Below the pieces are notes generated by a model. The model had not been told where the DNA came from and ran no database searches. It saw nothing but the letters and a program-made list of their open reading frames with translations. The translations under genes and the position numbers were made by a program. Shown here in pieces: positions 8,730-20,127 of a stretch of DNA of 64,000 nucleotides. Numbering within the stretch: position 1 is the first letter of the stretch; every line of letters begins with the position of its first letter. Source of the DNA: a candidate division SR1 bacterium (GTDB lineage: Bacteria > Patescibacteriota > Gracilibacteria > Absconditabacterales > Absconditicoccaceae); contig JAPLUU010000015.1 of assembly GCA_026397515.1 (NCBI GenBank), forward strand, positions 1 to 64,000. Reading direction: 5' to 3'.

Positions 8730-8757
8730 TTGATTATGAAATATATTTCATTATAAA
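8730..8757 (+). promoter_or_regulatory. Promoter TTGATT-16-TATAAA
   Basis: Boxes at 8730-8735 and 8752-8757 with the same 16-bp spacer as others in this window. Between it and the ATG at 8829 lie two copies of CTGTTAGTTG, possibly an operator of the DUF134 protein encoded next. Confidence 0.6.
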
Positions 8758-8828
8758 ACTAATCACAAAAATAGTCTATAAAAATTCATTCACTGTTAGT
8801 TGTTAGTTTTTAACTGTTAGTTGAAATA

Positions 8829-9113
8829 ATGGCAAGAACAAAAAAAGAAAGATGCGTAACATGTACACCGGTCTGTTATCTCTTCGGTCCTCTGCTTTCA
8901 AAATGAAGTAAAGAAACTATTGAATTATGACTCGATGAATATGAAGCAATCAGATTATCTGATCATGAACAACTAGCCATGATAGCTGCAGCAAAGAAAA
9001 TGAAAATTTCTGCACCAACCTTTTGTAGGATATTGAAAATAGCACATAAGAAAATAGCCGATGCAGTAATAAACAATAAAAATATCAAAGTATGTGAGCT
9101 AGAATGTAAGTAA
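8829..9113 (+). CDS. UPF0251/DUF134 predicted DNA-binding protein
   Basis: 94 residues matching the DUF134 family: an N-terminal Cys-rich part (RCVTCTPVCYLFGP), the signature LDEYEAIRLSDHE, a helix-turn-helix MKISAPTFCRILKIAHKKIADA, and a C-terminal part with further cysteines. Family members are small HTH proteins of unknown target, sometimes beside metal or nitrogenase genes. Here gdhA starts 24 bases downstream, so the two probably form an operon and the protein might regulate gdhA; this is an inference from position. Two glycines (LLSKGSKE, ELGLDE) are TGA. Confidence 0.88.
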
Positions 9114-9137
9114 TTTTTAATTTTTAATTATAGAATA

Positions 9138-10472
<1,335 letters not shown>

Positions 10473-10521
10473 TAAAGAAAATAGCGGTACTAATAGGCAA
10501 TAAACCATTAGTAATTAAATC

Positions 10522-10555
10522 TAGTCTGATAACCAAATGGTATCAGGCTATTTTT
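10522..10555 (+). terminator. Intrinsic terminator after gdhA
   Basis: TAGTCTGATA pairs with TATCAGGCTA around a CC-AAAT-GG loop stem, followed by TTTTT. Confidence 0.85.
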
Positions 10556-10620
10556 AAAATACACATTAAATTATAATTTACAAAAAAGTAAATAAGAAAA
10601 GAGTAAAAATAAAAAATAAA

Positions 10621-11053
10621 GCTCTGGAGTTTTTGCATATAGAGAAATCTGGGGTATACTTATACTAACATAGTTACTTGTCGTATGGCTCACTACACAG
10701 TACCTTGGTATAGGTAATTATGTTGGAGGTATTTCCTCCTTAAACACTATCTAGATCTTATACCCAATAAGATCAGATGGACCTAGAGAGAGTATCGGTT
10801 CTTATAATTTATAAATCCTATATCAATAGTCAGCTTTGTTGATTATTATTGTGGGCTGTATGAAGCTCAACCCGATGCTCTCTCGTTAAAAAACAATTTG
10901 GGTAAAACAAAAAGGTATTGATAAATATAATTGAGACACAATGAAAATCCGATAATTCTAGAGGATTTACATGATGTCGAAATTATACCGACGAGAGTCG
11001 GTACAATATATAAAAGGGGAAAGCACTGATGGTATGTCCATGAGTGTTTTTTT
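10621..11053 (+). ncRNA. Candidate structured RNA of unknown family
   Basis: No convincing gene lies between gdhA and recJ. Instead there is dense base-pairing potential: a 13-bp helix GAGAGAGTATCGG (10786) with CCGATGCTCTCTC (10872); a perfect 8-b stem GATCTTAT/ATAAGATC (10754-10774); GGAGG/CCTCC (10725-10739); and TACCGAC-GAGA-GTCGGTA with a GNRA loop (10986-11003). GGGTATA at 10652 can pair with TATACCC at 10759, which competes with the 8-bp stem and suggests two alternative folds. A terminator ends the block. It does not match the signatures of RNase P, tmRNA or SRP RNA that I can recognise. Ends are approximate. Confidence 0.5.
11024..11053 (+). terminator. Terminator of the candidate ncRNA
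   Basis: GCACT-G-ATGG / CCAT-G-AGTGT stem with one internal mismatch, then a run of T. Confidence 0.7.
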
Positions 11054-11252
11054 ATACTTTCAAATTTTAAACTATTATATTATCAACTATAATATAAACC
11101 AGATGCACGCCAGACACTCTCCAAATTCGAAGTATATATTTAAACGAACCGGAATGGGCCCACGCATTCTTTATGCGGGGTTGGAGGTGAGATAAAAAAT
11201 CATTTATATTGAAACGACAGTTCGGTAGATTTGCATCTGGAAAGCATTTTTG

Positions 11253-11281
11253 CTTACTTTTGGGGCATTGCCAAAAGTAAG
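11253..11281. repeat. Perfect 11-bp inverted repeat in a 330-bp non-coding stretch
   Basis: CTTACTTTTGG and CCAAAAGTAAG flank GGCATTG. The surrounding 11056-11389 is GC-richer in patches (around 11110-11200 and 11215-11310) than the genome at large and encodes nothing I recognise. It may be an intergenic repeat or a remnant of an inserted element. Confidence 0.5.
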
Positions 11282-11389
11282 TCTCAGCGAAGCGTCCAAA
11301 AAATATAAAGTTTTATTTGTAATTGATTTATAAAATATTACAATCACTTCACACCCAATATGTTTCAAACCTCTCACATATAGTTGAAT

Positions 11390-13051
11390 ATGAATTATCA
11401 CGTAATACACGACAATCCAGACGAAGATCTGTTGACTAGGCTTTTTAAAGTAAGATGAATCGATGATGATATCGAATCTTTTTTGGATCCAAAAATTAGC
11501 GACTACCGATTAGATCCATTTCTTCTCAATGATATGGATAAAGCCGTAGACAGAATAATCACGGCTGTAAAGAATAAAGACAAAATCATGGTCTTCTGAG
11601 ATTACGATGTCGATGGAGTCACCTCAAGCTATATTATGTATGAATTTATTACTAGATTTTTAAAATATAAGAAAGTCAGTATTCAATATCCCGATAGAAT
11701 CAAAGAAGGATATGGAATCAAAAAAATTCACATCGATGATATGAAAAAGAAATGAGTAAACCTTATAATTACCGTAGACAACGGTATCGCATCATTACAA
11801 GAAGCTATCTATGCAAAACAGCAATGAATAGACCTTATAATCACTGATCACCATCAAGACTTAGAATCTATCCCCGAAGCGGTAGCTGTAGTCAATCCAC
11901 AAGTTTCGCCAAACTATCCATTTAAAGGATTAGCTGGTGTAGGAGTAACCTTTAAACTGATTTGTGCATTACTCAGTAAATCTAGTTTCGATCAAAAAGA
12001 AAGAAATCATATTTTCAACTACTTTCTACCTATAGTAACTATTGGAACCGTAGCAGATGTAGTACCTTTGATACATGAAAATAGAGTTATAGTAAAAAAG
12101 TGATTAAAGCTATTAAACTCTCGTAAGCACTTACCAGAATCACTCAAAGGATTTCTAGAATTTTTGAATATAAAATGAACAATAGAAACCTATCATATAT
12201 GATTTATTATTTGACCAAGAATCAACGCAGGAGGCAGAATCAGATCACCCTACGACAGCCTGTATGCGCTCCTCTATTCAGGAGAAAAACAAATAGAATA
12301 TCTAGATAATCTAGAACTCATCAATACCGAAAGAAGAAAAATTCAGGAAAATATGTTTAAAGAGGCCGAATGAATGTTGGACTTAAGCAAAAGAATATTG
12401 GTTGCTTACCACGAAGAGTTTCATGAATGAATAGTCGGTATCGTATCATGAAGACTCACAGAAAAATATCATAAACCGTCTATGATTATGAAGATAGATC
12501 AAGAGAGAAAATTAGCCGTAGCGAGTCTAAGATGACCAGAATATTTTAGCATCATCGATATGCTCAAAGCCAACGGAGATCTCTTGGAAAGATTTGGTGG
12601 ACACAGATGAGCTGGCGGACTAACCGTTAAATTGGAACATTTAGAAACAATCATTCAAAAATTTAGTGAATACTGTGAAAATATAATCACGGACGATCAT
12701 TTGATAAAATCAGTCAAAGTAGATACTAAAATATATGAGCATGAACGAAATAATGAAACGCTTGAAAACATAGAAAAATTCGCTCCATTTGGTGAAGGAA
12801 ACAAAGAACCAGTATTTTTACTAGAAAACGTAAGCATCAACAAAATAGAAAAGGTAGGAACAAGAGGAAAATGTCATTTGAAAATCCATGGAACATTTGG
12901 TAATAAAAAAATGGTCAGTATGTTTCGATGAAAATGAGATGAAGTAGAAGCATTTATCAAACGTCACGAAGCACCGGTATCATTGATAGGAAAAATAAGA
13001 AAAGATACGTTTAATGGATGATTTTATTTAGAATGAGCAGACATTGAATAA
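11390..13051 (+). CDS. recJ: Single-stranded-DNA-specific exonuclease RecJ
   Basis: 5'-3' ssDNA exonuclease of recombination and repair. 553 residues, typical length. DHH motifs: VFGDYDVDGVTSS near residue 70, IITVDNGIAS, IITDHHQ and the DHHA1 part ERFGGHRGAGGLTV; the OB-like C-terminal domain follows. TGA encodes glycines within these motifs (FGDYD, RGAGG), so the standard code would leave only a 99-residue tail. ATG at 11390 is followed by NYHVIHDNPDEDLLTRLFKVRGI, a normal RecJ start. The LysE-type exporter gene follows by 22 bases. Confidence 0.95.
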
Positions 13052-13073
13052 ATTTACTCTGTGAAAAAACACA

Positions 13074-13697
13074 ATGAAAGCGTTTAGCAAGTGATTATTA
13101 ATAGGTTTACTTCTTCAACTTGCCGTAGGGCCAGTATTCTTTTTTATTATAAATCTAACGATACAAAAAACAATACTCGACTGATTTGCTGGTGTCTGTG
13201 CAGTTACTTTAGCAGATTATATCTATATTATACTGGTAATATTCGGTCTTGGAAAACTTCTTGAAAATAAAAAGATCAAAAAAATATTCGGAATAATAAG
13301 TGCTATTGTACTCATCATATTTGGAGGTATAACAATCCTAGGAACATTAAGCAATGTATCACATACAATACTAATAAGTTCAACAAATATTATTTGAAGT
13401 TTTATTTCAGTATTTTTCCTCGCTATTTCAAATCCTATGGCTATAGTATTTTTTACTAGCTTATTTGCAGCAAAAACTATTGAATACAATTACAAAAAAA
13501 GAAATTTAACTATTTTCGGACTCTCTACATGACTAGCTACATTTATCTTTATGTGATTATCAGTTATTTTAGTTTCCCTGATAAGAGGAACGATTCCATA
13601 CATTATACCTCAAATATCAAACATAATTGTAGGATGTATATTGATTGGATATGGAAGTATAAGACTTAGGAAAGTACTACTATTCAAAAAAATATAA
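13074..13697 (+). CDS. LysE/RhtB-family amino-acid exporter
   Basis: 207 residues, mostly hydrophobic with five to six membrane segments. LysE features: the N-terminal GLLLQLAVGPVFFFIINLT (GP motif of the first span), and the mid-protein AISNPMAIVFFTSLFA, where the NP pair is the family hallmark. Such proteins export amino acids. Four or more in-frame TGA glycines (SKGLL, LDGFA, IIGSF, STGLA). It starts 22 bases after recJ and is followed at 47 bases by a small coiled-coil/membrane protein gene. The substrate cannot be deduced. Confidence 0.85.
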
Positions 13698-13744
13698 AAA
13701 AATCACTACAAGTTATTCTTGAAAGATAAAAGTGAATCTATATA

Positions 13745-14059
13745 GTGAAACCAAGTTCAAATGAAGGTCCTCACAAGAGGATTTTTAATTATCTAAATCA
13801 CATGAAAGACCTCAAACAAGAGATAGAAATAATAAAAAAAAGAAATGAACGCGTAGAAGCAGATAAAGCTCGAGAAACGAGCACACTGAGAAAAATAATT
13901 ATCATGCTACTGACGTATGCAGTAATAGTACTCTTCTTATATACGGCAAAATTATCTCAACCACGAACAAACGCTATCGTACCGACAATAGGATTTATGC
14001 TTTCTACACTAGGTCTTAATACAATAAAAAACATATGGCTAAAACATAGGAACAAATAG
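13745..14059 (+). CDS. Small coiled-coil membrane protein
   Basis: 104 residues, not recognised. A charged helix (about residues 20-45, MKDLKQEIEIIKKRNERVEA) is followed by a membrane segment (IIIMLLTYAVIVLFLYTA) and a second one (IVPTIGFMLSTLGLNTIKN) with a basic tail. The open frame starts at GTG 13745; an ATG at 13802 is a credible alternative and would keep the coiled coil and both spans. No TGA. Function unknown. Confidence 0.6.
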   Translation: MKPSSNEGPHKRIFNYLNHMKDLKQEIEIIKKRNERVEADKARETSTLRKIIIMLLTYAVIVLFLYTAKLSQPRTNAIVPTIGFMLSTLGLNTIKNIWLKHRNK

Positions 14060-14090
14060 TATTTTAATTTTTTAATAGTGTATTCTACCC

Positions 14091-14549
14091 ATGAATCAAC
14101 AAGAAACAGATCAGATTAGAAATATTATCATGAATATCGAAACAAAAAAATGATATATACCCTATTTTTCTGACTTAGAAAACAATGAAACTTTTGGACC
14201 GATATTCAAAAGTGTTTCTTCTGAAGAAAAAATAGATATTCAACATATCATCAATGATCATATTACCGAAAAAATAGAAAGCATGACCAAAACGAAATGA
14301 GGACAGCTTTTCAAAAGATTTTTCGAAGCATATAATGAGCTATTTTGGAAATTTAGAACACTCAACGAAGGAGAAGGCAATACAGAAAACTTTCAAGAGA
14401 CAGGAAAACAAGTAGAACAAGAAATGTTTAAGCTCGAAGGTATCCTTACTGAAAGAATGTTCAAACAAGAAAAATGACTCGACAAAGTAATCGACTCATT
14501 TTACAAAATAGTATATACATTTTTTCCTAGATATAATAAGATAGATTAG
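14091..14549 (+). CDS. Hypothetical helical protein
   Basis: 152 residues, ending at TAG, with TGA glycines at KKGYIP, KTKGGQ and EKGLDK. Mostly alpha-helical and charged; no membrane segment or known motif. It ends 3 bases from the end of the convergent alaS N-terminal gene. I do not recognise the family. Confidence 0.65.
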
Positions 14550-14552
14550 AAG

Positions 14553-16133
14553 TTATCTAACGAAATGGAGAAAAATTCAATTATATTTCTGAACCTGAAT
14601 AACACTCACCTTTGTACTATCATCCAACACTACAACTCCTGTATCTCACATCTGACCTCAACTTTCTGCATAGAAAGGAGTTTTATCAAAAACCAATATC
14701 CTTTGTCATCCAACTTCAAAGTCTTTCAATAATTTCATACCATCAGATTCCAGTGTTTCGTATCCGACAAATATTGTAGGAGTGATTCCTTGCAAATGAC
14801 TTGCTCGATCTATTCATTGTTTAAACATATCTTTTGATCACGCACGAGATCTTTCTTGCTGTGCTTCCATCTCTTGTTCAAATCATTTTACATCGACAGC
14901 CAATCCATTTTCTTCAAGAATCTCTTTCGTTAGTTCGAGAGGAAATCCAAAGGTATCATACAGTTTAAATATATCTTTCCCTGAAATAGGTTTTTTACCT
15001 GCTCACGTGATAAGTTCATCAAGCAATTTTTGTCCATGAGTGATAGTTTTTTGAAACTGACGAGCTTCTTTAATCAATACTACACTAATATTTTTGGTAT
15101 CAGCTTTGGCTTCCATCAATGCATCTACAAATGTAACAATATTTGTTATAAATATATCAAAGACAGATTCTGTCACTGGTTTCAGTAACATAAAATTATA
15201 ATACATTCTTCTGATCAATCTTCTCAAGACATATCACCTTCCTTCATTAGAGGGAATGATATCATGAGCTATAAGAAAAAATGATGTCCTGATATGATCA
15301 ACAATTATTCTACATCTTCTTTCATTACCCGTATAGGTAATATCAAGTGTCCTTTCTATCAGATCAAGTAAAGGTGCAAAAATATCTGTTTCATATACGG
15401 TATCTTTTTCTTGTACTACCTTAGCCATTCTTTCAAACCCCATTCCTGTATCAACATTCTGATTTTTTAATGTAGTTAACTGACCCTTATCATCACGATA
15501 ATATTCCATAAATACATTATTCCAGATTTCCAACCGATTATCTTCATCAGTCTTGGGATTAGAATTTTTAGGTGGAAACTTAGCTTTCCCTACTCGATAG
15601 AATATCTCAGTATCAGGTCCACATGGTCACACGGGACCAGGACTTCGTCGATTATTATCTGCTGGCATATAAGCAATTTTGTCTCTAGAAATTCACATAG
15701 TTTTCCAATATCCTGCAGTTTCGTCATCTCTTGGTGTATCTGTATCTCATTCAAATACGGTAACTGCTAATTTTTTAGAATCAAATCAAAGTACATCGAC
15801 AAGAAATTCTCGACTTCGTTGCACCGCTTCTTTTTTGAAATAATCACCAAGCGATCGATTTCCCATCATATTGAAAAAAGTAAGATGACTTGCATCACCT
15901 ACTTCATCAATATCTACAGTTCTGATACATTTTTGGATATTGAATAATCTCTTACCTAGTTGATGTTGTTTACCAGAAAGATATGGAATCAATTGTTGCA
16001 TTCCAGCAATAGTAAACATAGCAGTACTTTCTTTACCACCAATCAATGAGCTTTCTGGAAGATATGTATGATGTTTTAATATTCGAAATTGATTCCAAGA
16101 CTCTCTAAGTTGTTTCGATGATATTTTTTCCAT
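14553..16133 (-). CDS. alaS: Alanyl-tRNA synthetase, N-terminal part (split AlaRS alpha)
   Basis: 526 residues. It contains the whole AlaRS aminoacylation and tRNA-binding core: an N-terminal class II domain with [20 protein letters not shown] and [60 protein letters not shown] and [10 protein letters not shown], then the start of the editing domain (FYAESGGQMGDTG). It then stops with TAA right after VQKYNGIFLHFVR. A full AlaRS continues here for about 350 residues with HxxxH and C-Ala. That missing part is encoded separately at 32873-33787. Many glycines are TGA, but the stop is a real TAA. The cut lies in the editing domain just before HTATH. Confidence 0.93.
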
Positions 16134-16183
16134 AGTTCTTACCTTTATTGTCTAAACAAAATTATAATAGTATATTTTTTTCA

Positions 16184-16239
16184 AATTCGTAATTCATCAT
16201 GTGCTTGTCCTTTGTATAATCAAAGGGTAATTCGTAATT
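16184..16239. repeat. AATTCGTAATT direct repeat pair around a hairpin
   Basis: AATTCGTAATT occurs at 16184-16194 and 16229-16239; between them is CCTTTG/CAAAGG. It lies between the upstream gene's stop and the alaS promoter region and resembles short intergenic repeat clusters. Confidence 0.5.
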
Positions 16240-18290
16240 TAGTTAAGTTGTTTAAGCATCTTATTATTACTGATACTATCGATAAATTCATATAAAGAAA
16301 CCTTATTTACTCATTCATTTGTCAAAATATACATTTCTGGTCTGTTTCCACTTGGATCAGGAATATCTATATCAAGTACTTTATTGGTACCTAAGTCGAA
16401 TTTAAACATAAATACATAGTAAAGACCATAAGCATAATTTCATTGAGCAGCATTTTTTGCTGGACGAGAATCATAGATAGTAAAGGTCTGATTGATTCTA
16501 TCAAATAAGTAAATATATTTAGAATTTATAGAGCTGATTACTTTTACATCATTGGAATATTGTAATGTTTTTTTATCTCCTCAAAGCAATTTAATCTCAC
16601 GAACATCAAGCGTAAATGCTGTTGGAGGATTTCTTCGGAACTGATATAATTTACCATCATTCCATGTTAAGAAAGATCAATCAACCGCGAAGCTAGCAAA
16701 TCCAGATCCGAAAGAGAATCCTGTCATATTAGCACCCAAATAATATTTTTGTCCTCCTTGATAAATAGTTTGTGATCATAACGTATTACGATATCTAGTA
16801 ACCAAAGTCGTATTACCCGCTGCGCTCACGTTATTTTCAAAGACATAAAGATTAGCTTTTCCATAGGTAACCAATCCACCAATATTTTTTGAAAATGGTG
16901 CGGTATCTGTAGTAGTAACAGGCTGCGCTCATTCTTTATTCACGGAATAGATACCTGCAGTAGTAGTAAAACAATATAATCAATCTTTCAATAAATTAAG
17001 ATTACATCATTTCATTGCATCAGTTGAAGGAAGATTATAATCAATCAACGAACCTCTCATATTATCATCAAGTGCTCCTACTAATGCAGATTTACTTCCT
17101 GCTACAATCATATTTCTCCACACATACAATGATTGAACCGTACCAAGTTGTGAAATTTCCGAAGGATTGAAACTCAATATTTTAGTTTTTTTGCCAAGCG
17201 TAGCATCATCGAATTTACTCAAACTACTGACATACACGATATTAAATCATTTATAATATTCTGATTGTAATAATTTTCTAAATTGAGCAACATCTTCAAG
17301 CCATCTACCTTTACTTTCAAGAACATCAAGTTTACTGAGTATTTCATTATATTTGAGTGATTTTTCTTCAGAGGTTGGATCCATTCATTGAAACAAAAAC
17401 AAATCTTTTTTGATGTCTTCAATAGTAAGATCTACGGTTACCCCATCAGAAGTCACAAACGTATCAGTATTTGATTTCAATACTTGTGAAAGTAAATTGA
17501 TAACCATAAACAAGATAAATATACCCAGAATAGCAACAGTTGCTTGATATTTATTTTTGAAAACAAGTTTTTTTATTTTTCCCAAAAGCGAATTTTCATT
17601 GATATTCATAGAGAATTCTTCACGAGGTTTTGCTGCTGCTCAGGTAATCATATAATGAAAAATAAAACCAAAAGCTTTCTTATCTAGTCTTGCATTGAGG
17701 AGTTCTTGGAAAAAATTAATCAAGTGAGTATCTTCTGATCTAAGAACTGTTTCCATTTCTTTGAAATCATTGGTATCAAATACATCAGAAATTTTAGTTC
17801 ATACATAGAGTATCTGGTCATGTCCTTCTACATCTCCTTCAATAAAATCAGAAAATAAATCTATCTTTCCTTTATCGTTGAGTGAATTACTTAATGAGTA
17901 ATACAATTTTTCATCTCTGAATATCATCACGCTCACCTCACCAATCATAGAAAGCATAAGGACATTATCCATCACGAGTTGAATATATCCTTTGATACCA
18001 AAAAAATCAACATCACGAACTTTATCAGCAAATGCTTTGAGTTTTATATTGAGATTTTGAAGTGCTATCTCAAAATTATTTTTTATATGTTCTATATCAT
18101 AATTTTCATCGGAAATTTTATCATTAAGTTCAGCGATAAAGTCCTGAAGCAAGTCCTTTTGAAAATCCAAAAATTTATCTGATTGGAATCCGACAAACAT
18201 TTTGACTTTAATTCCATTCTGTATTTCTTCAGCAAAATTAAATACATGCTCTTCGGTAAGATAGAGAAATTTTTTTTCTTTGAGATGCAT
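16239..18290 (-). CDS. Large single-span membrane protein of unknown function
   Basis: 683 residues read with TGA=Gly. Residues 1-165 form a soluble alpha/beta domain with some resemblance to PP2C-like folds (FLYLTEEHVFNFAEE; a later GIKGYIQLVMDNVLMLSMIG), without clear catalytic acids. One membrane segment lies at about 248-268 (VAILGIFILFMVINLLSQV). The C-terminal 400 residues look beta-rich and repetitive (SLYVWRNMIVAG, LYCFTTTAGIYSV, YIYLFDRINQTF), possibly an extracytoplasmic beta-propeller. It follows a WecG/TagA glycosyltransferase on the same strand, so an envelope role is likely. Family not recognised. Confidence 0.75.
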
Positions 18291-18354
18291 TAATCACAAC
18301 GTAAAAAAATAAAAAAAACAAATAAGAATAGATTACCCATGTATGTAGTCATAT

Positions 18355-19197
18355 TTACTTCTTTTTCAATATCAAATAAACGAAAATATACTTCAAAATA
18401 GCTAAAGAATGAAGCGTTTTCTTAATCTGTCTTTTTGGTGTAGCAATAAGTCTTCGTAATCGCTCTAATTTCATAGTTCTCACAAGCTTTGGAGCTCTTT
18501 TTTGGTCACCCACTCGAAAATCAAATGTACCTCACTGATTTAAAACAATAAGTCCATGATGTTGGATAGAGTGTTTATTAGCCAAAGTCCATATTTCCTG
18601 AATCGGATAGTCAGGAGTAGATCTAGCAACCAGCAAAATATTAATATCTTTATCTCTTCATTTTAATGCAAGATCAACATTTTGCCAGTCTAGATTAGTA
18701 TATCCATCCTGAGCATATACGACATTATATCATTGTTTGAGAAGAAATTCTTGAGTTCTTTGGAGAAGATGTGGATAAGTACCATAAAGAATGATATTCA
18801 TCCCTCTATCAGTAAGTTTTGTTTTGGTATACGAGAGAAAATGCGGACAGAAATCAGTTCCATTCAAATTAGGAAGTCGTTTCTTCTTAGCAAGATAGTA
18901 AAATATTTGCAATGCGATTCCATCCATCAAAACTAAATCCGCATCGAGAATAGCTTGGTGATACAGTTTATAAATACCTTGAATATCTACGTTTTTATAA
19001 TCAGCAAGTAATGCATCATGAAAATTTTCCACAGGATACGAAATATGATGAGTCGAAAAAAGTTGTTTACCGACGATATTCGCGAAATAGAGATAATCTA
19101 CAATACAGAAACCTTTCTTGTCATAGAGTCCAAGAATATGTTCACATGCTTGATCAGCATCTCATTGAAATATGGTAGCGAGAATCTGTTGGTACAC
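18355..19197 (-). CDS. WecG/TagA/CpsF-family glycosyltransferase
   Basis: About 280 residues. Family features: ADLVLMDGIALQIFYYLAKK, NLNGTDFCPHFLSY (the G-x-D-x-x-P signature), INILLVARS, and the C-terminal GGTFDFRVGDQKRAPKLVRT and RLRRLIATPKR. Such enzymes transfer GlcNAc/ManNAc to undecaprenyl-linked intermediates in polymer synthesis. The start is not certain: GTG at 19197 includes a plausible N-terminal region, while GTG at 19032 would lose it; neither has a clear ribosome-binding site. Next on this strand is the large membrane protein at 16239. Confidence 0.82.
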
Positions 19198-19331
19198 GAG
19201 AGATTTTTACCAGGTAAAATACTCCACTATATGTAAAAAAATTACCATGTATTACAACCCGAAAAGATTGACTTAAAAAAGAAAATATATATGATGATAA
19301 AAATAAAATACAAACGAAAATATCTACCCAT

Positions 19332-19661
19332 ATGAGCAAAAATAAAAAACTAACATTAGAAGAAATCCATCCAAACATGTTTGTAAGAAACATATTCAAT
19401 GGAAAAAGGGATCTCATTTTCTTCATACAAAACAAAGGAAAAAATGATGAAAAAGAACTTTATGGATGGTCAATCCACGAACTTGAAAAAGAACCAGCAA
19501 AATTGCTTGTACAAAGTTCTCATTGGAAATCTTTCCGTTATGGAGATAGTGACTATTTACGTCTATTAACCCCAAGAGAAAACAAGAAAGTACGCGAAAC
19601 ATTACTGCGTAAAATTCCGGATTCCATAGGTAAAATGGAAAAAATATTAAAAACATTATAA
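19332..19661 (+). CDS. Small hypothetical protein
   Basis: 109 residues, soluble, charged, with several aromatic residues (ELYGWSIHELEKEP, WKSFRYGDSDYLRLL). Five glycines, none TGA. It is a single-gene unit between a divergent glycosyltransferase and a terminator at 19689. Not recognised. Confidence 0.65.
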   Translation: MSKNKKLTLEEIHPNMFVRNIFNGKRDLIFFIQNKGKNDEKELYGWSIHELEKEPAKLLVQSSHWKSFRYGDSDYLRLLTPRENKKVRETLLRKIPDSIGKMEKILKTL

Positions 19662-19688
19662 ACCATTACGTAAGATAATATCAAAAAA

Positions 19689-19715
19689 GAGCAGGGTTTT
19701 CCTGCTCATTTTTTT
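19689..19715. terminator. Intrinsic terminator between convergent genes
   Basis: GAGCAGG-GTTTT-CCTGCTC followed by ATTTTTTT on the plus strand; an A-run on the other side allows it to work for the leftward SpoIID gene too. Confidence 0.9.
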
Positions 19716-19728
19716 ATATATAGTTGTA

Positions 19729-20127
19729 TTATTTAGTGCTTGCTAAGTTCACTCCAGGATAATAATATTGTAAGATTTGTTCAAGTGTCCATCACTTTTC
19801 TGCTAAATATTGTGCTCATTTACCACTGAGTCCGACACCATGTCCACTGAAATCAAAACACGCAGCAAAGTCTAATTTAGACTGCAAATAGGGTGTATCT
19901 GTCCATCATCGTTTCTCTTGTGCTGACCGAGTGAATCCAGCCGAACAGCTGAAGTATGGTAAGATAGGGAGATAATTATTATACATCACGACAATATCTT
20001 TGATATCTGCCAATAAACTTGCCGATAGTTTAGACGTTTTTTCTCGTCCAGCTCAGACATATTTTTGGAACATATCAGGATTATCAATCGCTTGATAACT
20101 CGCTCAACAAAGTATACATCTTTGCAA
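19729..20127 (-). CDS. SpoIID/LytB domain, C-terminal half, in a shifted frame
   Basis: This frame encodes the conserved end of a SpoIID lytic domain: YFSCSAGFTRSAQEKRGW, the HGVGLSGKGAQYLAEKGW motif, and ILQYYYPGVNL. It belongs to the same protein as the 20081-21853 gene but is displaced by one base. Frame change must occur between about 20127 and 20083, because the upstream frame meets TAA at 20081 and this frame meets TAG above 20127. A TTG at 20127 could allow separate translation (132 residues). A sequencing error, a real mutation or programmed frameshifting could all explain it; no slippery heptamer is evident. Confidence 0.75.

Noticed and set aside
10621-11053. tmRNA gene
   Set aside because: No tRNA-Ala-like ends or T-arm sequence were found, although smpB is present elsewhere in the window.
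10971-11195. 74-codon ORF downstream of gdhA
   Set aside because: Overlaps hairpins and a terminator; composition is not protein-like.
11204-11410. 68-codon minus-strand ORF over the recJ start
   Set aside because: Overlaps the recJ start and a perfect hairpin; resembles a translated repeat rather than a gene.
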